Positions 21,885 to 30,484 of a stretch of DNA of 64,000 nucleotides are shown here, in pieces. Source of the stretch: Histomonas meleagridis (Eukaryota; Parabasalia; Tritrichomonadida; Dientamoebidae); contig WSYJ01000142.1 in assembly GCA_020186115.1 (NCBI GenBank), positions 62,001 to 126,000 of the forward strand. The letters are read 5' to 3'. Made by a program: the position numbers and the translations under genes. A model generated the notes under the pieces. It saw only the letters and a list, made by a program, of their open reading frames with translations, was not told where the DNA came from and searched no databases. Position 1 is the first letter of the stretch. Every line of letters begins with the position of its first letter.

Positions 21885-24741
21885 ATGGACGAACTACAAA
21901 TGCTAACAAGCTTGGAATCCACTATTTATGGGTTGAATGAAGAAAATTTTGAAACTTCTGCTCAATCTATCATAAATCTATTTGATTCTAGTTTACCACT
22001 TACTTTTGATGTTCTTCTTTGTAAATTAATTTATATAACGTTTGTAATAAGGAAGTTAAATCCAAGTTTATATATAAAGTTTATTTGTTACATTGATAAA
22101 CAAATACAAAATGACATAAAAATTATAGAAGTTTTTGCAAACTATTTATTCAACATTTTTTCCCAAGAATCATTTTGTTTATATGAACAAATGATTGAAC
22201 AAGGATTGGTTCAGTATGAGTTTGATTTCAATGGTTATCAAAGGTTATCATACTATTTTTCACATCATCTTACTATAGAAGAAACACTTATTATGTCACA
22301 AGTTATACCTCTTCCATTTCAATATCAATTTTTGGCTAACATCAATGAGTTATCAAAAGATAATTGGAAACTTCATAAGCAATTAATAAAAGAAGGAGTC
22401 AACACAAATGAAATTACCAAAATAATACGAAATGATGAAATAGAAAAATTTCAAGAAATATCAACACAAGCGAATTTTAATTTTAATCAAACAATTGAAC
22501 CATCACTTTATGAAAAGTGTGACTTTATTAATCATGAAAATGTTACATTAATTGATTATGCAGCATTTTTCGGATCAGTACAATGTTTCAAATATTTATT
22601 AATAAATGGTGCAAATATTGCAGTTACATTAAAATATGCAATTGTCGGAGGAAATATAGAAATTATTCATTTGTGTGAAAATAATAAAGCTTCATATAAA
22701 AAAGCTTATAAAACAGCAATTAAGTTTCGTAAAAATAATATTTTCCATTATTTTTATGATAAAAAAATTCAAGATCTAGAGGATATAATACAAAGCGATG
22801 ATGTCTCAAATAAAAATGAAATGTTGGATGAAATGCTGAAAAAGATTTGTATCAAATATAATAATTATGAAATTTTTATATTTTTAATACAAAACAATAA
22901 AAAAGTTAATGAGAATATATTAAAAGAAATTGCATACTTAGGAAATACATATCTTTTAAAATATTTCATTGAGAATAAAAAAATGTATAAAAATTTATTA
23001 TTTAAAGCTATTGAATCAGGAAATATTGAAACAATAAAATTCATTCTCCAAATAGAAGATGTTGATATTAATGAAAGAGATGCTGTTTTTATTGATTTTA
23101 TAAATTTTATTTTTTAAATATGGAATTTATTAAATTTATAATATACACCACTTATGAAAGCTGTCCAAATACATTTTATTGAATGTGTTGCATTACTTCT
23201 TGAACAAAAAAATATTGATGTTAATGCAAAAGACTTTTGTTCACTTTATATAATGTATATATTAATAACTTGAAATTTAATTAAATAATTTGGATTTTGT
23301 TGATATAATTTCAAACATTACTATGGATGGCAGAAGAATCACATGACAATAAACTTGTTAAATTTCTTCTCAATCAAAAAAACATTGATATAAATGCGAA
23401 AGATATTTTATTATTTTGTTTGATATTTATTTTGTCTATAAAAATTTTATAATAATAATATGATATTTATAATAATAATTTGGAATTTATATAAATTGTT
23501 TTGGGCTCCATTAACAATTGCTGTAATAAATCAAAACTTTTATGGTATTAAATTACTTCTTGAACAAAAAGGAATTGATATTAATACAAGAGATAAAGAA
23601 TTTTCAAAAAATTTTGCTTTATATAATCATTTGTGAATTCTTCTCAAATTGTTTAGAACACCTCTTATTTTAGCATCAGAATGTGGTCATATTGACATTG
23701 CTAAATTACTACTTGAACAAGAAGGTATTGATATAAATGCAAAAGATGTTTATTTGTTTTATTTAAATTTTATTTTAATAATAATTCGTTATAATATATT
23801 ATTCATGATTTGTTTATAAAACTTCATACTGCCCTTTCAACAGCTATTGAAAAAGAACCTGAAATTGCGAAATTACTGCTTAAGCACGAAGGAATTGATA
23901 TTAATGCTAAAGAGATTAATATATTTTATTTGGAACATATATTTCATAATTATATTTGGAATTTGTTTAAATAATTTTGGACTCCATTAATTGCTGCATC
24001 TCAATTTGGTCACAAAGATATTGTTAAATTACTTCTTGATCAAGAAGGAATTGATATTAATACTATAGATGTTTATTGGGTTTTTTTGATATTTAATTTA
24101 ATAATTTTTTATTTCTAAATAATATTTGGAAATTATTCAAATAATTTGAAACACCTCTTATGAGGGCATCTTATAAAGGTAATACAGAAATTGTTAAATT
24201 ACTTCTTGAGAAGAAAGGAATTGATATTAATGTTAAGGATATTTATTTGTTTTATTTGAAAGAATTTATTTTAATATTTTAATATTTGAAAATAATATTT
24301 GGAAATTATTTAAATTATTTAGAACAGCACTTATGTATGCATCGATGTGTGACCACAGAGAAATAGTTCATTTACTTCTTGAACTAAAAGGAATTGATAT
24401 TAATACTAAAGATATTTTATTGTTTTATTTAAAATTTGTTTTAATAATTTGATATTTCAATCTAATATTTGGAGTTTATTTATATTATTTAATACAGCAC
24501 TTATGTGGGCAGCTAGAAATAATAAAATCGAAACAGTTAAATTACTTATTGAACAAGAAGGAATTGATATTAATGCTAGTGATAATTATTTATTTTTTTT
24601 AAAATTTATGTGAATAATTTGATATTTCTAAATAATATTTGGAAATTATATAAAACATTTCAAACAGCACTTGTGATTGCAACCTCTAAAAATTATGACG
24701 AATTAATTCAATTACTTCAAAAATATCAAAAAAGCATTTAA
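21885..24741 (+). CDS. DUF3447-type/ankyrin gene interrupted by ten spacers
   Basis: The first frame (ATG 21885, stop 23117, 410 codons) has the N-terminal domain MDELQMLTSLESTIYGLNEE, the core EGVNTNEITKIIRNDEIEKF and TLIDYAAFFGSVQCFKYLLI, and degenerate ankyrins ending with DVDINERD. Ten further units follow at 23142, 23312, 23502, 23655, 23825, 23978, 24148, 24321, 24491 and 24661, each of 90-93 nt except the last, which ends YQKSI and a stop. Spacers are 60, 77, 97, 60, 77, 63, 77, 80, 77 and 77 nt. Every unit is open and keeps the A-L-M/I...IVKLLLEQ..GIDINAKD core. This is the clearest case of conserved coding units separated by frame-breaking, stop-containing spacers. Function is presumably protein interaction. 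Confidence 0.75.
23082..24660 (+). repeat. Ankyrin unit/spacer array with ten spacers
   Basis: Spacers: 23082-23141, 23235-23311, 23405-23501, 23595-23654, 23748-23824, 23915-23977, 24071-24147, 24241-24320, 24414-24490, 24584-24660. The consensus start is ATTTATTTGTTTTATTT, with (G/A)TTTTATTT at offset 9; the consensus end is TTATTTAAATTATTT. The 60- and 63-nt members are multiples of three and each has an in-frame stop. Confidence 0.75.
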
Positions 24742-25049
24742 ACGTAACACAAAAACTTGACATAAAAATAGCACTATTCATAGAGAATTTTGTTATACAG
24801 GGAATAATTACAAATTTGATGCTGTTTTGCAAGTACGTGTCCGTGTTGACCCGGTTCTCTTGCAAATTTTAATATAAATAAATATTGATTTCCCTACATT
24901 ATAGTATGGAGTATTTCAATTATTGCATATGGTTTATAATCAACAAGATACTTAAATATAACAGCCAGTAAAAAATCATTATTTTTAATATCACATGTCG
25001 TAAGGCCACAAGGTTAGACCAAACAAAGCTTGTGAAATCGACCTTTTCG
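24742..25049. other. Intergenic gap, nothing recognised
   Basis: Contains the region just upstream of the ribosomal fusion gene. No AACGG-type element is seen close to the ATG at 25050. Confidence 0.45.
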
Positions 25050-25478
25050 ATGAGGTTGTTCGTCAAGACAAACGAAGGAAAGCAAATCTGTTTGAATGTT
25101 GAATCCTCAAGCTCAGTCGAGGAGATCAAGTCAATGATTCATACAGATGGCTTCCTTGTTTTTGCTGGCCAAGAATTAGAAAATGAATTCACTCTTCAAG
25201 ATTACGAAATTGAAGAAGACTCAATTCTTTATGACATCCCAGAATGTGATGGTGGTAAGAAGAAGAAGAGGAAGAAGAAGAGTTTCACAACAAAGAAGAG
25301 GGTTCCACATACACGCAAGAAGGAAAAGATGAAGCTCCTCAAGTTATTCAAGATTGGTAAGGATGGCTCTGTTGAACCACAACGCAAAGAATGTGAAAAC
25401 TGCAAGGGTTGTTTCATGGCCAAACATAAAGATGGCCGTCTCTATTGCGGCAATTGCCACCTTACAATTACAAAGTAA
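25050..25478 (+). CDS. RPS27A: Divergent ubiquitin-like domain fused to ribosomal protein eS31 (S27a)
   Basis: I start at the ATG at 25050 (MRLFVKTNEGKQICLNVE). An upstream in-frame GTG at 25032 would add six residues and is not needed. Residues 1-64 form a ubiquitin-like fold (MRLFVKT..., LVFAGQELENEFTLQDYEIE) that ends with Asp-Gly-Gly directly before a Lys/Arg-rich extension (KKKKRKKKSFTTKKR), the normal cleavage point and start of eS31. The C-terminus has the zinc-binding part (CENCKGCFMAKHKDG..., YCGNCHLTI). The ribosomal half belongs in the 40S head. The UBL half lacks the LRLRGG tail and most conserved ubiquitin residues, so free ubiquitin is probably not its product. Identity of the eS31 half is firm. 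Confidence 0.9.
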   Translation: MRLFVKTNEGKQICLNVESSSSVEEIKSMIHTDGFLVFAGQELENEFTLQDYEIEEDSILYDIPECDGGKKKKRKKKSFTTKKRVPHTRKKEKMKLLKLFKIGKDGSVEPQRKECENCKGCFMAKHKDGRLYCGNCHLTITK

Positions 25479-25697
25479 ATAGCCACATATATTAAAATCT
25501 ATTATTTTCATGTTGTTTTTTTTGGCTAAGGTTAATTCTTAAATCGATATTATAAAATTAATTTTGTTAAATAAATTATACTAATTTGTTTCACTTTAAT
25601 TAGTTTTGTTTTGAAGATTTGGATATGTTTTAATGGGTTTTAAAAGGAAAATATAAAGATGACACCATTTTATGAATTTGTCAGATGAGGTCCAAAT

Positions 25698-25706
25698 AAA
25701 CGGTTT
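25698..25706 (+). promoter_or_regulatory. AAACGGTTT element upstream of thioredoxin
   Basis: AAACGGTTT ends 20 nt before the ATG. A second GCGGTTTG lies 3 nt further on. It fits a Myb-type (M3-like) core promoter element by position and sequence. Confidence 0.5.
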
Positions 25707-25726
25707 CAGCGGTTTGTCAAAAACGA

Positions 25727-26089
25727 ATGTCATCCAAACCTGAAAGCGAAAACATCACCAACTTTCAAGGAAACTTTGAAGCCTTCAAAACACTTGTTGA
25801 GCAGTCTAATGATCTCGTTGTCGCAAACTTTTGGGCACAATGGTGCGCTCCATGCCGTCGTCTAGCTGGTATGTTACCACAAATGGCTTCTGAAAATCCA
25901 AAAGTTAAGTTTATCAAGATAGACGTTGACGACAACCCTGAGCTTGCTGAATATTACGGAATTTCCGGAATTCCTAATGTTCGACTTTTCAAAGGAGTTG
26001 ATAGCCAAAAGGGTCCAATCCAAGTTGACGAAATCCAGGGGCTTGATAACACCGCACTTCGTGATGTTATTCTTAAGCATTCCAAGTAA
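25727..26089 (+). CDS. Thioredoxin
   Basis: The product has 120 residues with the complete thioredoxin fold. The active site WCAPC is at residues 39-43, KFIKIDVDDNPELAEYYGIS follows, and the cis-Pro loop GIPNVRLF is present. Both active-site cysteines are there (CAPC instead of the common CGPC). There is no signal or targeting sequence, so it is probably cytosolic. It would reduce disulfides of peroxiredoxin and other clients in the thioredoxin reductase system that these anaerobes rely on. It is convergent with the DTD gene. Confidence 0.95.
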   Translation: MSSKPESENITNFQGNFEAFKTLVEQSNDLVVANFWAQWCAPCRRLAGMLPQMASENPKVKFIKIDVDDNPELAEYYGISGIPNVRLFKGVDSQKGPIQVDEIQGLDNTALRDVILKHSK

Positions 26090-26470
26090 ATTTTATTCCT
26101 GCCTCTTGATTTTTTTTTTAACAAAATCGCCAAACGTAAACACTCTTATTTGAAGTGCATTAAGTTTACTTTTTCGCCATTTTTTACATCTTTAGAAGAA
26201 AAACCTTAAACGCTGAAAATTTAAATTGTTACTAACACAAAAAACAATCAGAAATTACCAATAGCTTTTAGCTGGTTTCTTTATGGTATGTATTTTATTT
26301 CTTTTGTATCATGTTAAACTTGAGAAACATCATTATTTTTTTAATTCATTTCGCGTTTTTTAGAAATTTATAAAAATTAAAATGCATTTATCCACTAAAA
26401 TACTTCTTTTAAATTAATTTTAATATAACATAAATTAGAAACTCAATTTTTTTTTAGATAATCAAAACTT
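26090..26470. other. Convergent 3' intergenic region
   Basis: This lies between the 3' ends of thioredoxin and DTD. It contains ACTAACAC... near 26231 and GTATGT near 26285, superficially like trichomonad intron signals but in the wrong order and with no flanking exons. Confidence 0.5.
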
Positions 26471-26932
26471 TTATTGTGCCTTATTGAACGAGTCGAATGT
26501 ATACGTAATAGGGCCATCATTAACTATGTGAACTTTCATCATTGCGCCGAATTCACCAGTTTGAACCTTTTCTGGTGCATAAGCTTCCTTAACTTTGTCC
26601 ACAAATTTTTGAAACTCTGCCCTTGCTTTTTCGCCGCCCATAGAATGGCTAAAGTCTGGTCTTCTTCCAGAACCCAGACGAGCATGCAAAGTAAATTGTG
26701 AAACTAATAGAATTTCTCCATTTATATCCCTGATTGTTTTTTGATTTGGTGTGCCATCATCTCCATCAAAGCACTTAAATGATAATAGTTTATTCACTGT
26801 CCATTCTAAATCTTCATCAGTGTCATCTTTGTGAATTCCAACCAAACATACGACACCACGACCAATCTGTCCAACAGTTTCTTCACCAACAACAACAGAC
26901 CCAGTTTCAGCAAATTGAAGAATCAACTTCAT
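26471..26932 (-). CDS. DTD1: D-aminoacyl-tRNA deacylase (DTD)
   Basis: The product has 153 residues, the full family length. The two signature motifs are present: SQFTLHA at 78-84 (the Ser-Gln-x-x-Thr catalytic loop) and NDGPIT at 138-143 (the cross-subunit Gly-Pro motif, here Asn-Asp-Gly-Pro-x-Thr). GRRPDFSHSM (89-98) is also characteristic. The enzyme is a homodimer that removes D-amino acids (and Gly from tRNA-Ala) from mischarged tRNAs in the cytosol. The N-terminus MKLILQFAETGSVVV is a slightly altered version of the usual M-[KR]-x-V-[IL]-Q-R-V-x-x-A-x-V. The assignment is secure. Confidence 0.95.
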   Translation of the reverse strand: MKLILQFAETGSVVVGEETVGQIGRGVVCLVGIHKDDTDEDLEWTVNKLLSFKCFDGDDGTPNQKTIRDINGEILLVSQFTLHARLGSGRRPDFSHSMGGEKARAEFQKFVDKVKEAYAPEKVQTGEFGAMMKVHIVNDGPITYTFDSFNKAQ

Positions 26933-26946
26933 TTAGATCGGCCAGA

Positions 26947-26954
26947 GAACGTTT
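26947..26954 (-). promoter_or_regulatory. AAACGTTC element upstream of DTD
   Basis: On the minus strand AAACGTTC ends 14 nt before the ATG, in the same place as in other genes here. Confidence 0.45.
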
Positions 26955-27155
26955 ATTTTTTCATGGAAGAAAAAAAAATTGATTTCAAACTTATGCTATA
27001 AACACATTAACTCATAGTTGAAACTATTCTTGCTTTCAACATTTCCACAATGTTAGTTATTAAACATAAATAAAACCAGAGGATCTTCGATTTTTTTTGT
27101 CTTTGTGTTTTTATTTGGTCGGGCGATTACAAAAATTTATTCTTCTCCACGAAAT

Positions 27156-28337
27156 ATGGCTCATGTAAATCGGTTTGATTCACTTCATGACGAAACTAAA
27201 GAAGCCGAGGAAGAAGTTGATCAAAAAGAAAACCATCAAAGTCCTCTTGTAAAAAGTTTTCTTCAAAGAATTGAAAATACTCAAATTTCATCCATAACAG
27301 AACTTGCCGAAATCATAAACGAAGTTGTTAAAGAAACAGACCAAAACATATTACCAGATTTTAAAAAGTTTTTTGAAGAAAAAAACAAACTTTCCACCGA
27401 AAAATATGAATCCGAACTTCAAAAGCAACTAAATTTTATTCAAGACAAAGTTGATTCCGAATTTGTCAGTTCGATTCAACGTGTTGTGTCCACCTTTGAT
27501 CCCATTGACATTCAACCTTTGACATCCAAATTAATTGAATCATCAACAGACGACAATCTATTTTCAACAGGTCCTTTGTTACTTGCATCCATCATTATTA
27601 AGAATCGTCCAGATCTTCTAATTCCCGAATTATTTACATTTACACATTCACAAATATCACAAGTTGGACCTATTATATGTTTTTTATCGGGCGAAGCCAC
27701 ACTGAGTAACAGTATTTCGCACTTAGATCCACTTATGAGTCATCAACTTCTTGAATTATTTTTACCCGAATTATTAAATTTCGATGTCACATCTACGAAT
27801 GTATCAATTTGTTCATCTCATTTAATTGCCAATGCGTTTAATCGCCAAAAGATATATCGAACGACAGCAGCGCATTATGTTCGACTTCAAGAACTTTTGT
27901 TACGCATTAAAACGCATCGCGATAAACATGTTGCTTCAGTTCTATTTCCAATAGTCAAGAAACTTACTGTTGTTGATGTTAAAGATTTAGCTTCGCAAAT
28001 ATTCGAAATATTTCCGAACGCTCCGCCTTTTGCATGCGGAATAATAATACGAGAATCATCGAAAAGAAGAGAAACAAGCGCTTCCTTCTTAGATGGTTGG
28101 GTCGAAGTACATTCGAAGCATAAAGAAGCTTCGATGAGATACTTGACAAGTGTTTTTAGTTGTTTACCAGACGACTTCATTAATAAGTTCCCGTTGGAAG
28201 ACTTAAAGAAAGGAGGAGACTTAGCGTACTTGTCGGCAATGAAGTTGGAATTAAGTAATTCCAGTTTTAGATGTATATTCTTATTGTTTTTGGTAGCATT
28301 GATTTATGTGATTAATAAGAGATATCATATTTTCTGA
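27156..28337 (+). CDS. Tail-anchored alpha-helical membrane protein
   Basis: The product has 393 residues from ATG 27156 (MAHVNRFDSLHDETKEAEEE); the frame is open further upstream only from a GTG. The body is entirely helical with ARM-like pattern (GPLLLASIIIKNRPDLLIPE, VSICSSHLIANAF). Near the C-terminus, FRCIFLLFLVALIYVI is a single hydrophobic segment followed by NKRYHIF, the layout of a tail-anchored protein facing the cytosol. It vaguely recalls TMEM214-like proteins but I cannot confirm that. The gene just downstream is Get4-like, a component of the tail-anchored insertion route; the adjacency may be chance. Confidence 0.6.
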   Translation: MAHVNRFDSLHDETKEAEEEVDQKENHQSPLVKSFLQRIENTQISSITELAEIINEVVKETDQNILPDFKKFFEEKNKLSTEKYESELQKQLNFIQDKVDSEFVSSIQRVVSTFDPIDIQPLTSKLIESSTDDNLFSTGPLLLASIIIKNRPDLLIPELFTFTHSQISQVGPIICFLSGEATLSNSISHLDPLMSHQLLELFLPELLNFDVTSTNVSICSSHLIANAFNRQKIYRTTAAHYVRLQELLLRIKTHRDKHVASVLFPIVKKLTVVDVKDLASQIFEIFPNAPPFACGIIIRESSKRRETSASFLDGWVEVHSKHKEASMRYLTSVFSCLPDDFINKFPLEDLKKGGDLAYLSAMKLELSNSSFRCIFLLFLVALIYVINKRYHIF

Positions 28338-28491
28338 TGTTTTGTTAGTAAAGTTATTAAATATAATTTGTTTTTTAATGATGGAACTCGCAATTTATGA
28401 AATTATACGAAATTTTATGCTCAGTTTTTATGTTCATTTAATAAAATTATAAAATAATGATTCTTCAGCATTTTCTTCTGTCTTTGGATTT

Positions 28492-28500
28492 AAACGGTTT
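28492..28500 (+). promoter_or_regulatory. AAACGGTTT element upstream of the Get4-like gene
   Basis: The element ends 6 nt before the ATG at 28507. It is identical in core to the one before thioredoxin. Confidence 0.5.
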
Positions 28501-28506
28501 CTAGCA

Positions 28507-29382
28507 ATGGAACAGGTTGTTCAGCTTGTACAATCTGGTGATGCATATGCTGCAGTAGAAAGAATGCAAGTAATAATTCGTAAATTAAAAAAAGAAAATA
28601 GGATTGACGATGCAATGATTCTTTACATGAAATTAGCAATTTTACTTGCTCAAAATAATCACTGGAAATATGCTTCTGTTTGCGCTTCAAGATCAATCGA
28701 CCTTTTCCCACAAGATGCAACAACCATCAAAACAGTATTGAAAGAATTATTTTTCTCGTTTTTTGATTTATCTACTCCTGATGCAGCTTGTCCAGAATAT
28801 TTTAAGTTTTGCCAAAATTTATCTTATTTATTCTCAAAAAGCACCAATACTATCTTGAAAAAAGAAGCATATATAGCGAGTAAAGCAAATTATTTTTCAA
28901 ATTCCCAATCTTTCTTAATCCAAATTCTTACGAATAGCGATGATGTATCTGAATGGGAAGAAACAATTTCAAATCTTATTCGTTTGCAATGGAAATGGAT
29001 CCTTTATTACCAAGAAAACAAAGAACAAATGATCAAAATTTCACAATATATAATTTGCAGATGTATGTTAATTCTTTCAACAATTTCAAACACCGGTCTG
29101 AAGCATGCGAAAGCTTTTATACAAAACATTGGAGAATCCATTCCAGAGTCTTTGAAATGCGAAAAAATTCTTGAATTGCCATTAGTCAATTTTAGCAGAT
29201 TTTACTTAAAAGCCCTGGAAAACAAGTCAAAGGAAACCGCTGATTTCCTCATTGCAAAGTATAAATGTATGTTGGAAAAAGATACCGATCTTTTGGATTG
29301 GTGTAATAGATCACAAGTTGCTACAGAAATTAAAAAACAAAAGAGTATTCTAGATGGAATGTTTAATTTCAAAAATCAATAA
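28507..29382 (+). CDS. GET4: Get4-like protein (tail-anchored protein targeting)
   Basis: The product has 291 residues and is fully helical (TPR-like). The N-terminal repeats QSGDAYAAVERMQVIIRKLK and YASVCASRSIDLFP, the central HWKYASVC region, and the C-terminal ELPLVNFSRFYLKALENKS followed by FLIAKYKCMLEKDTDLLDW match the layout of Get4/TRC35. In that family, LPLLNFLQLLLxAxxR and YxxxLxxDxxFxxxLxxIG precede the end. Get4 bridges Get5/Bag6 and Get3 and helps hand tail-anchored substrates to the ATPase. Identification rests on the C-terminal motif and length. A different TPR protein is possible. Confidence 0.65.
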   Translation: MEQVVQLVQSGDAYAAVERMQVIIRKLKKENRIDDAMILYMKLAILLAQNNHWKYASVCASRSIDLFPQDATTIKTVLKELFFSFFDLSTPDAACPEYFKFCQNLSYLFSKSTNTILKKEAYIASKANYFSNSQSFLIQILTNSDDVSEWEETISNLIRLQWKWILYYQENKEQMIKISQYIICRCMLILSTISNTGLKHAKAFIQNIGESIPESLKCEKILELPLVNFSRFYLKALENKSKETADFLIAKYKCMLEKDTDLLDWCNRSQVATEIKKQKSILDGMFNFKNQ

Positions 29383-29387
29383 ATGCT

Positions 29388-29681
29388 TTAATTATTTTCA
29401 AATTCTTCAATTCCTTCATCAACCAAAGGCATTATTTCACGAAGTTTCTTCCATTGATCAACGTCAAGATTGATGCCCTTCTTTGTTGGAAGCCATTCAT
29501 CATCTTTGAGATAATGTTCTCTGATGTCTATTCTTGTCTTTCCATGGAATTGAGATATTGTGACCAGCTTTTTACTATTTGACGTTTCTGCAATTGGAAT
29601 TACAAACTGTGTTTCTTTCTTGACCTTTTTTGAATAATCACGAACTGATTTCACTCCTTCAGCTTCTTCTTTATCAGACAT
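29388..29681 (-). CDS. SUB1: PC4/Sub1 transcription coactivator
   Basis: The product has 97 residues. Residues about 28-92 match the PC4 single-stranded DNA-binding fold: VTISQFHGKTRIDIREHYL, DDEWLPTKKGINLDVDQWKK and LREIMPLVDEGIEE. The motifs I-D-I-R-E-Y/H-Y, P-T-x-K-G-I and L are the family signature. The N-terminus is short and charged instead of the Ser-rich region of animal PC4. The protein is nuclear and acts in RNA polymerase II initiation and promoter melting. The stop lies 5 nt beyond the convergent Get4-like stop, so the two 3' ends practically touch. Confidence 0.92.
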   Translation of the reverse strand: MSDKEEAEGVKSVRDYSKKVKKETQFVIPIAETSNSKKLVTISQFHGKTRIDIREHYLKDDEWLPTKKGINLDVDQWKKLREIMPLVDEGIEEFENN

Positions 29682-29853
29682 CGTGCTATCTCCTCCAAAG
29701 GGTAAAAATTACCCCCGGAAAACTCAACGTATTATGAAAATGCGCAAATTTCGAATTTAACTTGTCTTTAAAGGTTTTCTTATTTACGAAAGCATGTTTT
29801 GTTGGCCCAACTAAAGCATCATTAATAAAAAAAAGAATCACAAAAGATCGGTT

Positions 29854-30087
29854 TTATTCAGAATCAACATCATTTCCAACACTTGCATCAGTTCTTGTGT
29901 AATGAAGCATACGATCTATAAGGTCAACGTGAGCAAGAAGCATCCTACGGCAACAATAGCGTTTTAAACCGAGCTTATCAAGAGCTGCTCCCTTGTTATT
30001 TGGATTTTCTTGTACAAGACGGAGATATTCGTCCCACTTATTTCCGATGATGTTACCGCATGTGAAGCACCTTACTGGAATGATCAT
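29854..30087 (-). CDS. POLR2L: RNA polymerase subunit RPB10 (ABC10-beta)
   Basis: The product has 77 residues from the ATG at 30087 ([15 protein letters not shown]); the open frame extends to 30111 only from a TTG. The zinc site CFTCG (7-11) plus CC in [17 protein letters not shown] (45-46) is the RPB10 hallmark, and [11 protein letters not shown] is also typical. It is a shared small subunit of RNA polymerases I, II and III and needed for core assembly. The family usually ends a few residues after the LIDRML helix; here a short acidic tail is added. The identification is secure. Confidence 0.97.
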   Translation of the reverse strand: MIIPVRCFTCGNIIGNKWDEYLRLVQENPNNKGAALDKLGLKRYCCRRMLLAHVDLIDRMLHYTRTDASVGNDVDSE

Positions 30088-30484
30088 TGAAGATTTTGAA
30101 TGATTGACCAACGAACAATTTTTTCCCTTAATTCACAATTTTTACCCTTTCGGGGTACCCTTAATTATCCAAAAAACACCACCAAAACCTTAGGAGAAAT
30201 TGACACCAATATTAATTCTTTAGTTAATATCAAAATATAAATTCTGAATGTAAATATCAAAAAAAAAGTAAAAATGTAAAGTAAAAGAAACCTTCTATTA
30301 AATATGAATACAATGCATTAATTTATTGGTTTTAGATAATAAAATACAAAATTGTTTTAATAAGAAGAAACATTTATTTTATTAATATATGAGTAAATAT
30401 TATATGTAATTTCTTCTGAATCAAAGATAAAATATTTCATACATGAAAACCGTTTAGATCTAGACACTTTTTTAATACATTTTA
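30088..30484. other. Intergenic region and left end of the inverted duplication
   Basis: The first part is the RPB10 upstream region, with AACGAAC near 30110. From about 30258 on the sequence is repeated in reverse orientation at about 46510 and downward. Confidence 0.6.

Noticed and set aside
10256-24660. Ankyrin spacers as ordinary GT-AG introns
   Set aside because: Some members can be trimmed to GT-AG in the correct phase, but many cannot, and the known trichomonad splice consensus is absent. I keep them as intron-like spacers of unknown mechanism.
19104-24741. Regular spaced repeats as a CRISPR array
   Set aside because: The 170-nt periodicity comes from protein-coding ankyrin units; there are no short identical repeats or cas genes and the genome is eukaryotic.
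26225-26300. ACTAACAC...CAG and GTATGT similar to trichomonad intron signals
   Set aside because: They are in reverse order, within a convergent 3' gap, and no exon needs joining there.
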